NCBI GenBank assembly: GCA_018003315.1
Contig: JAGNEJ010000013.1
Coordinates: forward strand, 1 to 64,000
Direction: 5' to 3'
Source: Verrucomicrobiales bacterium
GTDB lineage: Bacteria > Verrucomicrobiota > Verrucomicrobiia > Verrucomicrobiales > V1-33
DNA length: 64,000 bases
Under the pieces are notes generated by a model. That model had not been told where the DNA came from. It saw only the letters and a list, made by a program, of their open reading frames with translations, and made no database searches. Of the stretch, positions 33,801 to 41,409 are shown piece by piece. Each line of letters begins with the position of its first letter. Positions within the stretch are counted from its first letter, which is position 1. A program made the position numbers and the translations under genes.

Positions 33801-36800
33801 TGATTTCCCAGCGCCGGCTGGAGCCGCGGAGGAGCCAGGGACTGAATCTGCTGCACCATCTGCTCCACTTGCTGGCGGTGCTGGTGCAGTTCCCTTTCCA
33901 GCATGGCGGTGCGTCCGGCCAGGCTGGAAATGCTGTCGGCGGCCTCCGCAACCTCGGCCCCGTCCGCATCCGCGCGCAGTCCGTTTCGCACCGTGCCGGC
34001 CCGGCGGCTGTATTCGTCCAGTTCCAGGGTGATCCGGCGCAGTTCCTTGGTCTCGTCCGCCGCCTGTTGCAGCAGTGCCGTCACCGTTTTTGTCCGCTCT
34101 CGGTCGCCGGACTCCTGTCCGCTCATTTCTCCAGCCCGTGCCTGCGCGGCCTCCACCTGGCTGGCTGCCTGCAACTGCAAAAATTCCAGACGCTGCTGCG
34201 CATCATCCACCAGCCGGGCATAAGTGCCGGCATCTGCTGCGGACTGCTGCAGCCCTCCGGCAGGTGCGGATTCCGCTGCGGCCTGCGCTGCGGCCACTGA
34301 CCGGGCGGCGGCTTCCGCATCCAGGCGGGCCACCCGCAGCCATTCGTCGAAACGGCTCCGCTCCGCGTGCAGCAGCGGCAGGGCGGACTGTGCCTGGGTG
34401 GCGGTTTCGCTCCGGGCAATTTCAGCGGCCATGCTGCGAATCCTCCCAAAACATGCCTCCGCATCCTTCACCAGAACTCCGGCACGCAGGGAGTAGCGTT
34501 CGGTTGCCGCCACCGCTTCCCTAACATCTGCTTCGGCCTGCTGTCGGCGTGCCTCCCGGCATTCCTCCGCCAGTTTGCCGGCCGCAGCGGCCGCTTCCGC
34601 CGCCAGTTGCGGCGAGCGCCGCGCTTCGGCGAGCAGTTCGTCCAGTTCCTGCAATGGGCGGTGAAAATCCTCTGCCTCCTCCGCCTGGCGAATCGCTTCC
34701 GCCAGTTCACTGCGCACCGTTCCGGCTTCCGCAGATCTGGCGGCGGCCTGATCGGATGCCGCCTGCGATTCCCGTGCGGCATCGGCGGTTTTCTGCACAT
34801 TGCCTTCATGCCGGGCGGCTTGCGCCACTTTCTGGGCGGCCTCCGCAGTGGCTCCGGCACTCAGCGCGGCCCGGGCAGCGGCGGTGGCCCGGTGCAGGGC
34901 CTCGCGGATTTTTTGCTCCGCTTCCCTCGCGCAGTGACGCAGTTCCGTCTGTGCCGCGTGATGCGCCTCCTGGGCTTCGTTGAATGCCTTTTGCGAATCC
35001 GCAGTCAACTGCCCCAGCTCCCGCAGACCGGGACTGCCCGCAGTGCCCCCGTGAGTCAGTGCGCCATCCCCGGCCTCCGCTCCGGCCTCCCGAATCCGCG
35101 CCGCCTTTTTGCCGGCGGAAATCGCTTGCTGTTCGGCTTCCTGGGCGGCGCTGGCACAGTCCTGGTAAAATCCGCGCCGCCGCGCCTCCACCGCTCGCTG
35201 CGCAGCCGCTCTGGCGGCGGCGGACGCCGTCTGGGCCTCCTCAAAATCCACGGTGGCGCGGCGGAGCATGGATTCCATGCGCAGCCGCAATTCCTCCTCC
35301 AGGGCCTTGAATGTCTGGCGCACTGCTGCCGCCGTCCGCTCCGCTTCCTGGCGCACGGATTCGGCCTGGCTGGCATATTCAGCCGCCCGCCGCGCATCCT
35401 CCACTGCTTCCTGGCTACGGCGTTTTGCTCCGGGACCGGAGGTGGCGCTGGCGGCAAATGCGGAAGCGGCGGCCTCGGCATCGGTGGCATGGCGCTGCGC
35501 CTCCCGCGCTGCCTCCGCGGCCACAGAGGCCTGGCGTTCCGTGTCGCTGGCGGCGGCACGGGCAGCTGCCAATGGCGCTCCCTCCCGCACCACGGCGGCG
35601 GACTTCTCCACCATGGTCAGGGCCGTTTCCGCCGCATCCAGCGCGGACGCCGCCTGCTTGCGCATCCACTCCACCCGCTCGCCAATTTCATTGCCCGGCG
35701 GTGCTCCGGTGGTCCGGTCGAGGATTGGTCTCAGCGGCACGGCCTGCGACGCCAGGGCGGCGATGACTCCCTGTGCGCCGCCGGTGGGCGGTTCCGGGGC
35801 TGCCGACGGTGCCGGTGTGATTTCTGGTTCGGCAAACACCACGTTTTCCAGCCGGCACAACTCGCGGAAAAAATCCAGACATCCCTGGTCCGGCTCCTCA
35901 TGATAGCCGGCCACGGCCTCGCTCAGGAAATTGCACCCCGCCTCGCTGAGTCCGGAAATGCGCACCAGGTTTCTGGGGTTGAACCGCGCGGCGACCGCGG
36001 GTGGCCGGCCGGCCAGCACATAATAAACCAGACTGGCAAAGGTCGCGCTGAAGGAAAAGACCTCGTCATTGCCAAAGCCGGTGATGGATCCCCGGTGGTT
36101 GCGCCCTCCCATCGTGACCATGGTCACTTCGCCGGAGCCGCTGTCGGAAAGCGACGGCGGTATGGGCGGACACAGCAGTGGACGCATCACCGGACGAGCA
36201 TTTTTCCACGCTCCATCAAAGGCAAACCGATCCGACGGCGGCGGGGTCGCTCCCGCGGGCTGCAGAAAAATTTCCGGTGGATTGGCCGCCAGGCCCGGCA
36301 GCCGGCAAACCCGGGCGTAGTCCAGGGCGGCGGCGCTCTGCGCCAGAAAATCAGCAATGTCCCCCAGCGTGGCCATGCCATGGCGGCGCAGGGCGGAAAG
36401 CAGATCATCCCCCGGCACCGGCTCCCACAAGGCAAACCAGCCCTCGCTGAATTCCGCGATCTGCACCAGGCGTGTCAGGTTGCGGTGCGGACGGGCGGTC
36501 AGCCGCGATGCCGCCCCGCGCATTTCCTTGACCACTGCCGGACTCAGCCCGGAGCGCTGCTCCTCCAGCCAGAACACCCGCTCCTCGCGCAGCCCCAGGA
36601 CTTCCACCGGATGCCCCGGCAGCAGTCCGCCCGGAGGCAGCGCATGCACCGGACGGAAATGCGCGCTCCATGCTTCGTGGCGCGTCGCCGAGGCATTCGG
36701 CGGCGGAAACCAGCGGCGCAGCCGGCTCAGGGCCTTGTCTTCCGAATAGCCGAGGTCCTGCGCCGCCACATCAATGGCCGCCATGACCTCCGCCGCGGAT

Positions 36801-37621
36801 TTGCACCGGTCCTCCCGGCGTTTGGCGATCATCTTTTCCAGCACCTGCCGGACCGCAGCAGGAACCGCATCCGGCAACTGCGGTTCATAGCCGCTGTCAA
36901 AATTCGTGCGTTCTCCCAGTACCACGCCCATGGCTCCGGAAACCGGCGGTCCGCCTTTGAGCAGGAACCACAGCGTCATCCCCAGGCTGAACACATCCGT
37001 TCGTTCGTCCAGATCCTCCTCGTGCACCTGTTCCGGGCTGGCATATTCCGGCGTGTAAAGTGCCTGCCCGTCCCGGGTCACAAAGGCCCGGCTGCCGTCC
37101 GCTTCCTGGTTGATCGGATGCACCAGACCGAAATCGATCATTTTGAGCTGCGGCAGCGGTCCGTCGCCGATGCACAGCATCAAATTGGACGGCTTGATGT
37201 CGCGATGCACCAGATTGCGCTGGTGCGCATAGCCCAGCGCCTCCGCCGCTTGGCGGATCAAGACGAGCGCCACTCCCGGCTCAACCGGTCCGCCCACCCG
37301 CTCCACCAACCGGCGCAGGTCCCCCCCGTCGCAAAACTCCACGGCATAGTAGGGCACTCCGTTTTCCTCCCCCAGATCCTCGATCGCCGCAATGTGCGGA
37401 TGCCGCATCCGGGCCTGCTCCTGCGCCTCCTTGGTGAAGCGCGACAGCGATTTCTGATCCGTCAGCAGCCGACTGTTAAACACCTTCAGCGCCACCTGTT
37501 TTCCCAGCGCCAGATGCCGGGCATGGTAGGTCGTCCCGAAGGCACCCTCTCCCAGGCGCACCGGGTTCCCCTGGGCATCGTTCAAGATCTCGTATTTTCC
37601 AAAACGCTGGCGTCCGGCCAT
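30812..37621 (-). CDS. giant Hanks-type Ser/Thr kinase with alanine-rich coiled coil
   Basis: A 2269-residue transmembrane kinase. The kinase domain (about residues 8-280) is complete: Gly loop GEGAFGTTY (24-32), Lys46 in VALKVF, catalytic loop HRDIKPSN (139-146, Asp141), and DFG at 163-165. A second, degenerate kinase-like region may cover about 330-620 (HPVEVLGLREERVFWLEEQR; RPHRNLTRLVQIAEF). Residues about 645-1600 are an almost uninterrupted alanine-rich coiled coil. One membrane helix lies near 1612-1636, then a Pro-rich linker and a 580-residue C-terminal domain, presumably extracytoplasmic, of no recognised family. The frame continues to 37747, but Met at 37621 starts the typical sequence. 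Confidence 0.9.
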   Translation of the reverse strand: MAGRQRFGKYEILNDAQGNPVRLGEGAFGTTYHARHLALGKQVALKVFNSRLLTDQKSLSRFTKEAQEQARMRHPHIAAIEDLGEENGVPYYAVEFCDGGDLRRLVERVGGPVEPGVALVLIRQAAEALGYAHQRNLVHRDIKPSNLMLCIGDGPLPQLKMIDFGLVHPINQEADGSRAFVTRDGQALYTPEYASPEQVHEEDLDERTDVFSLGMTLWFLLKGGPPVSGAMGVVLGERTNFDSGYEPQLPDAVPAAVRQVLEKMIAKRREDRCKSAAEVMAAIDVAAQDLGYSEDKALSRLRRWFPPPNASATRHEAWSAHFRPVHALPPGGLLPGHPVEVLGLREERVFWLEEQRSGLSPAVVKEMRGAASRLTARPHRNLTRLVQIAEFSEGWFALWEPVPGDDLLSALRRHGMATLGDIADFLAQSAAALDYARVCRLPGLAANPPEIFLQPAGATPPPSDRFAFDGAWKNARPVMRPLLCPPIPPSLSDSGSGEVTMVTMGGRNHRGSITGFGNDEVFSFSATFASLVYYVLAGRPPAVAARFNPRNLVRISGLSEAGCNFLSEAVAGYHEEPDQGCLDFFRELCRLENVVFAEPEITPAPSAAPEPPTGGAQGVIAALASQAVPLRPILDRTTGAPPGNEIGERVEWMRKQAASALDAAETALTMVEKSAAVVREGAPLAAARAAASDTERQASVAAEAAREAQRHATDAEAAASAFAASATSGPGAKRRSQEAVEDARRAAEYASQAESVRQEAERTAAAVRQTFKALEEELRLRMESMLRRATVDFEEAQTASAAARAAAQRAVEARRRGFYQDCASAAQEAEQQAISAGKKAARIREAGAEAGDGALTHGGTAGSPGLRELGQLTADSQKAFNEAQEAHHAAQTELRHCAREAEQKIREALHRATAAARAALSAGATAEAAQKVAQAARHEGNVQKTADAARESQAASDQAAARSAEAGTVRSELAEAIRQAEEAEDFHRPLQELDELLAEARRSPQLAAEAAAAAGKLAEECREARRQQAEADVREAVAATERYSLRAGVLVKDAEACFGRIRSMAAEIARSETATQAQSALPLLHAERSRFDEWLRVARLDAEAAARSVAAAQAAAESAPAGGLQQSAADAGTYARLVDDAQQRLEFLQLQAASQVEAAQARAGEMSGQESGDRERTKTVTALLQQAADETKELRRITLELDEYSRRAGTVRNGLRADADGAEVAEAADSISSLAGRTAMLERELHQHRQQVEQMVQQIQSLAPPRLQPALGNQLARAAELEKETRALAQTAGRAEELRGMAEELRRSHRRLASGDKLEEAAAQARHEAEAAMRFRETAQHQAAAADAAAKKVREATTAEGAHRAAALALEAEKAADSAAQEAAHSAMLCREARDTAETAAMETETTARTTGYGSALRRARLALQDAEAAAVAAQAFAKAARLAGAAAQDAAAAWEVKFRQHQEKSGALTKAEKAEEDAAIAAQKATFAAADARKEAADAESLGKVVRLTGNFREAKTVLQRLKEAALRAAEHAELARHAAAEAEVARVLAEAARAASGNHPGAAAAWESASLAAQAATDAAVKASASTHAAEKSLRQAVGLMEERSRHRRRRAAKTLFGCLLLAGVIAGAVHWWPNLTAWLAAPAAQPGATVVSQAPPPEAAPQGNPQVPAISEHPPPPPPPGPATRFWPKRAAFPAEGFNDKQYVQAQLEGERDLPLSVVDKAWRCDLRAALQLPEAAAQPQHRFMARFRAVGHAWSDWTECRMDAVGTPEDAGRILTQPVWKPYQGRIEIRPAASSTLFSAVRLEVVPGKSKFAAGELEEISGRLAKPFGLGRKEPTIIAGLPEAAYSVTLLGMAGPEAVEPPAHPLGIHILTAAVPSISLLPPPVPVGKIFGGSLPIKLPARRYLETPEAAAMALNVPPAPPAAEFPCWLVLTIPDTIGEAQPDAAWIPTRALHGADLNFMAARFSSAMRNALAEIYQKAAADLDASRGAKRRKGQDLLADNGESLTSLLEVFNGAVSRERQEALVESLAGMAAGKFLQRHFSDAWKQTRDDLYRSLALILRPGNPADELRSKWAEQWSIPSLDDAGRDRMGRLIAFNAAWAAALQSADKLPAEAGGLRADRGLPKFSAAAAALLKQAPGKLAVFSQLLQAPAGSVASVMKEAQATGTLVSVPVELVRAGADGTLDVVVRRSRLAAPECSHDLALTLAPVDGGCRITSLTFSTSPESRAALRSAQAENGLLLPDALCEVPPGSVAVGTLAELPAP

Positions 37622-37705
37622 ATCCGGTGCACACCATGCCGCATCTTCCCCGCAGATAAAGCGCGAAAAGCAGCCCACCCCATGCCTCAAATAAATGTCC
37701 TGGCA

Positions 37706-37727
37706 TTTTATGTGGCTTTTATGTGGC
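37706..37727. repeat. tandem 11-bp duplication between kinase and argS
   Basis: TTTTATGTGGC occurs twice head to tail (37706-37716, 37717-37727) in the 164-nt gap between the divergent kinase and argS start codons. It could be a slippage duplication or a paired binding site. Confidence 0.5.
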
Positions 37728-37785
37728 TTCCTGTATCGAATCCGCATTCGACAAGCGGGGGGAGTCCGGTAATTTCCCCGCCTTT

Positions 37786-39549
37786 ATGACGATTTCCGAG
37801 ATGCTGACAGAGCGGGTGCAGGCGGCGCTGGCGGGGCATTCCCAGCCGGTGCCGGAGGGATTTGTGGCGGAAGTTGTGCCTGCGGCGGACGCCCGCTATG
37901 GCGACTACCAATCCAATGCGGCGATGACTCTGGCCAAGGTGTGGAAGCAGAATCCTCGGGCGCTGGCGCAGGAAATCGCGCAGCGGGTGGATGTTTCCGG
38001 TCTGTGCGCGCCCCCGGAAGTTGCGGGGGCGGGGTTTGTGAATTTCAAGGTGCTGCCGGAAGCCCTGGAGGGACGGCTGGCGCAACTGCTTGGGGACGAA
38101 AAACTGGGCGTCCCCCAGGCTGCGGTGCCGAGGACGATCGTCGTGGATTTTTCCGCACCGAACGTGGCCAAACAGATGCACGTCGGGCACATTCGCAGCA
38201 CCATCATCGGGGATGCTCTGGCCCGCATTGCACGGTTCACGGGCCACCGGGTGGTGACGGACAACCACATTGGCGATTGGGGCACGCAGTTCGGCATGGT
38301 GCTCTACGGGTGGAAGCATTTCCTGGATTCCGCGGCGCTGGGGGCGGACCCGATCACAGAACTGCTGCGGCTCTACAAGCAGGTGAATGCGCTGCAGGAG
38401 GCGGACCCGGAGGTGCGCGAGATTTGCAAGGGAGAATTGGTGAAGCTCCAGGCGGGCGATGTGGAAAACCGGGAGATTTGGCGGGAGTGCGTGCGGGTTT
38501 CGCTGGATGGGCTGAACGTCATTTACGGAAAGCTGGGGGTGCAGTTTGACCACCATCTGGGCGAGAGTTTTTACAATGACCGGCTGGCACCGCTGGTGGA
38601 GGAACTGCTGCACAGCGGCGTGGCCGTGGAAAGCGAGGGCGCAGTGGTGGTGCTCTCTGACGGCAGCGTCCCCCCGGCGGAAGATCCTTTCATGGGAATG
38701 GATCGGGAAACCAAGGAATGGAAGGCGGTGCCGATGCTCATCCGCAAGAGCGACGGCGGTTTTCTCTACGCCACCACCGACCTGGCCACGCTGGAATACC
38801 GCGTGCAGGAATGGGGTGCGGATGAAATCTGGTATGTGGTGGGAATGCCGCAGGGGCTGCATTTCCGGCAGCTTTTCGCCGCAGCCGGGCGGCTGGGATT
38901 GCCGCAAACGCTGGTGCATGTCGCGTTTGGCAGCATTCTGGGAGAGGATGGAAAAATGTTCAAAACGCGCAGCGGGGAATCGGTGGGCCTCAAGGAAGTG
39001 CTGGAGGAGGGCATCCGCCGCGCCCGCATCCTGGTCGAGGAAAAAAACGCCGGCCTGTCGGAAGAGGAAAAGCAGGAAGTGGCCGAAGTGGTGGGGCTGG
39101 GCGCGGTAAAATATGCGGAACTGAGCCAGAACCGGTTGACCGATTACAAATTTTCCTGGGACAAAATGCTCAGCCTGCAGGGGAATACGGCACCCTATCT
39201 GCAATACAGCTATGTGCGCACCCGGTCCATTTTCCGCAAACTGGGCGGGGAGCCGGTGAATCTGTCAGGACCGTTTGTCATCGGCGACGACGCCGAGCGG
39301 GCGCTGGCCCTGAAGCTGGCGCAGTTTGGCGAGGTTGTCCCCGCGGTACTGCGGGACTGGCGTCCCAGCCTGCTGGCGGCCTATTTGTATGAAGCGGCCA
39401 CGCGGTTTCATTCCTTTTACGAAGCCTGTCCCGTGCTGAAGGCCGAGGGGGCTGCGCGCGATACGCGGATCGCCCTGTGCGAAGCGGCCTCCCGCGTGCT
39501 CAGGGAAGGACTGAACCTGCTGGGCATCCGCGTCACCGAACGGATGTGA
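37786..39549 (+). CDS. argS: arginine--tRNA ligase
   Basis: Class I synthetase that charges tRNA-Arg. An N-terminal Add-1 domain is present (residues about 5-95, with YGDYQSNAAM). VDFSAPNVAKQMHVGHIRST carries the HIGH motif as HVGH (132-135), and HIGDWGTQFGM is the conserved ArgS segment next to it. The KMSKS site is replaced by FKTRSGE, as in most ArgRS. The C-terminal DALR anticodon-binding domain (YLQYSYVRTRSIFRK; AATRFHSFYEACPVL) is complete. Start: Met at 37786 (MTISEMLTERV), not the open frame from 37723. It converges on the DUF1460 gene with a 20-nt gap. Confidence 0.96.
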   Translation: MTISEMLTERVQAALAGHSQPVPEGFVAEVVPAADARYGDYQSNAAMTLAKVWKQNPRALAQEIAQRVDVSGLCAPPEVAGAGFVNFKVLPEALEGRLAQLLGDEKLGVPQAAVPRTIVVDFSAPNVAKQMHVGHIRSTIIGDALARIARFTGHRVVTDNHIGDWGTQFGMVLYGWKHFLDSAALGADPITELLRLYKQVNALQEADPEVREICKGELVKLQAGDVENREIWRECVRVSLDGLNVIYGKLGVQFDHHLGESFYNDRLAPLVEELLHSGVAVESEGAVVVLSDGSVPPAEDPFMGMDRETKEWKAVPMLIRKSDGGFLYATTDLATLEYRVQEWGADEIWYVVGMPQGLHFRQLFAAAGRLGLPQTLVHVAFGSILGEDGKMFKTRSGESVGLKEVLEEGIRRARILVEEKNAGLSEEEKQEVAEVVGLGAVKYAELSQNRLTDYKFSWDKMLSLQGNTAPYLQYSYVRTRSIFRKLGGEPVNLSGPFVIGDDAERALALKLAQFGEVVPAVLRDWRPSLLAAYLYEAATRFHSFYEACPVLKAEGAARDTRIALCEAASRVLREGLNLLGIRVTERM

Positions 39550-39569
39550 ATCCGCGGTGCCCCCGGTGC

Positions 39570-40535
39570 TCAGGCCCGGGTGAGCCGACTCAAATTTGCC
39601 TGGTAGGTGGCGAGGTCGCGGATGGACCGGGCAGTGGGCAGCGGTCGCGCCACCAGAATGCCGAGGTGGCTTTTGAAGTCGTTGAGGTATTCGGAAATGG
39701 TGCCGTCCACGACGACTTTTTTGTGGTTTGACGACGCGTGCATGAAGTGGGCTTTGGCATCGGTATTCGGCCGCAGGATGAGCCCCACATGGGAACAGAC
39801 GCCGCCCTGTTCCCGCGTGACGATGCCGATGATGTCGCCGTTCAGGAGTTTCGGCTCGATGCCGGGAACGCTGGCTTTGGGGATGTAGCTGACTGGAAGC
39901 TGGTCGATCTTTTTTTCCAGTTCCGCCATCCGCGGGCGCAGTTCCGGATTTTTGCGCAGGTAGCGGTAGCTTTTCCAAAGCACGGTCATTTCCCGGCTCT
40001 CGCGGCCGCGCAGCGGCATGGCCACGCCAAAACTTTTGGTCAGGTCGCTCACATTGCCGCGGGCGGCATTGTCCAGATACCATTCGTTGAGATAGTGGAT
40101 GCGTTCCAGATAGTTTCCCGTGCATTTGCCGCCGCGGTAGCGCGTCCATTCGATTTCCGCCAGCAGGTCTGCCGGGGTGTTGGCATCCGGCTTTTCCAGC
40201 ATCCGGGCGAGGCCTAGCACGATTTCAAAAAACGTCCAGCAGTCGAGGCCGTTGAAATTGGCCGACGGGCACTCGATGCGGTCGTCGATTTCCAGCGTGT
40301 AGCCGACGTAGGGGACGCCGCGCAGTTCCAGCGCCAGGAAAGCCATGCGCTGGCCGATGGGTCGTGCGGCCCAGCCGTTCTTCCGCGCCTTGGAAACCAC
40401 GTCCTCGAATTTTCTCCGTCCGACGAAGGCGCGTTCCAGCGGCAGGAGATTGGCTGCGGCGCGGGAATCCGGGATGCCACCGGCAAGCGCCAGGGTTCCT
40501 CCGGCCACGGTGTGAAGAAATCGGCGTCGGTGCAT
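39570..40535 (-). CDS. DUF1460 family cell-wall amidase-like protein
   Basis: A 321-residue exported protein. The N-terminus MHRRRFLHTVAGGTLALAGG is a Tat-like signal (RRRFL). The body matches DUF1460, an NlpC/P60-related fold with reported N-acetylmuramoyl-L-alanine amidase activity: FNGLDCWTFFE (the Cys nucleophile region), LNGDIIGIV and VCSHVGLILRP (the His region). Together with the L,D-transpeptidase 55 nt upstream on the same strand it forms a small peptidoglycan-remodelling unit. Starts at 40577 and 40547 are also open but add no signal-peptide features. Confidence 0.85.
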   Translation of the reverse strand: MHRRRFLHTVAGGTLALAGGIPDSRAAANLLPLERAFVGRRKFEDVVSKARKNGWAARPIGQRMAFLALELRGVPYVGYTLEIDDRIECPSANFNGLDCWTFFEIVLGLARMLEKPDANTPADLLAEIEWTRYRGGKCTGNYLERIHYLNEWYLDNAARGNVSDLTKSFGVAMPLRGRESREMTVLWKSYRYLRKNPELRPRMAELEKKIDQLPVSYIPKASVPGIEPKLLNGDIIGIVTREQGGVCSHVGLILRPNTDAKAHFMHASSNHKKVVVDGTISEYLNDFKSHLGILVARPLPTARSIRDLATYQANLSRLTRA

Positions 40536-40590
40536 GGGGATCACCATGCACGAAATTGCCCGGTTGTCACCGCGCAATTCTCGCCGGCAG

Positions 40591-41166
40591 TCACTGCGTG
40601 ATCGTCACCGGTGTGCCCACCACGACGTTGTTGAAGAGCGTTTCCGCCATTTCAGCAGGCAGGCGAATGCAGCCGTGAGAGGCGGGTTTTCCCGGATCGG
40701 GAATCGGCCCGGCATGCATGCCCACGCCGAAGCTGGTCAGCCGCATCCAGTGCGGCATGGAGGCGGGAATGTAGCGGCAGCCTGCGGCGACCTTTTCCCG
40801 GCCCGGCGAGGCATCGCCGTCGATGATTTCGCCTTCCGAATTGACGATGACTCCGTATTTGTTTGAAACCTTGTCGGCAGTTTTTTCCTGGATAGAGAAT
40901 TTCCCTTTCGGCGTGGGGTGGGAACTCAGCCCGGTGGCGACGTAGGTCCAGCCAACCTCCTGTCCGCCCTTGTAGATATGGGCTATTTGCTCGGAAATGC
41001 TGATGCGGATGCTGACGGATCCCGCTACTTCATCGCCCTTCCATTCATACAGCGGCAGGGACTGGGCCACTGCTGCGGCAGCGGCGGACTGACCCGGCGG
41101 CAGGGTGCGGCACGCTGGCAGGGCTGCCGCCAGGAGGATGCAAAAGGCAATGGATTTCGGAATCAT
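40591..41166 (-). CDS. L,D-transpeptidase (YkuD domain) lipoprotein
   Basis: A 191-residue protein with a lipobox (LLAAALPAC, Cys19) and one YkuD domain. The catalytic motif is SHGCIRLP with the nucleophile Cys166; the upstream conserved His is in GMHAGPIP. The family forms 3-3 cross-links in peptidoglycan or attaches outer-membrane lipoproteins to it. The protein acts in the periplasm. First gene of a pair with the DUF1460 amidase-like gene. It is divergent from the alpha-2-macroglobulin gene across a 243-nt region. Confidence 0.9.
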   Translation of the reverse strand: MIPKSIAFCILLAAALPACRTLPPGQSAAAAAVAQSLPLYEWKGDEVAGSVSIRISISEQIAHIYKGGQEVGWTYVATGLSSHPTPKGKFSIQEKTADKVSNKYGVIVNSEGEIIDGDASPGREKVAAGCRYIPASMPHWMRLTSFGVGMHAGPIPDPGKPASHGCIRLPAEMAETLFNNVVVGTPVTITQ

Positions 41167-41409
41167 GGGCTGAGTTGAGCGGACACGGACAAGCGGGAGC
41201 CGCCAGGCGGGAATTCGTGGCAGGGGAGGATGTAGAATCCGCGAATCCGGTATGACAAGTGATATTCGCGTTCATTTTATCCGCCTTCCGGAGGAGGTCT
41301 GCTCCGGGAAAAATCCCCATTTCATGCGTGCCGCCGCGCGGCAGCCTCCTCACACATTTTTTACAAGGTTGCACTAAACGAAGTGCGGATGCTGCGTTAT
41401 GATGGCATC
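41167..41409. promoter_or_regulatory. divergent intergenic region with several short dyads
   Basis: This 243-nt gap separates the L,D-transpeptidase and alpha-2-macroglobulin genes. Visible elements are the inverted pair CGCGAAT ... ATTCGCG (about 41239-41272), a CCGGAG/CTCCGG hairpin near 41285-41310, and a TGCCG/CGGCA hairpin near 41329-41343. No consensus promoter could be placed. Confidence 0.35.

Noticed and set aside
34367-37789. 1140-codon plus-strand frame opposite the giant kinase
   Set aside because: Very long open frames opposite an Ala/Glu/Arg coiled coil are expected from GC codon bias; the translation is low in hydrophobic pattern and has no domain, whereas the minus strand carries complete kinase motifs.
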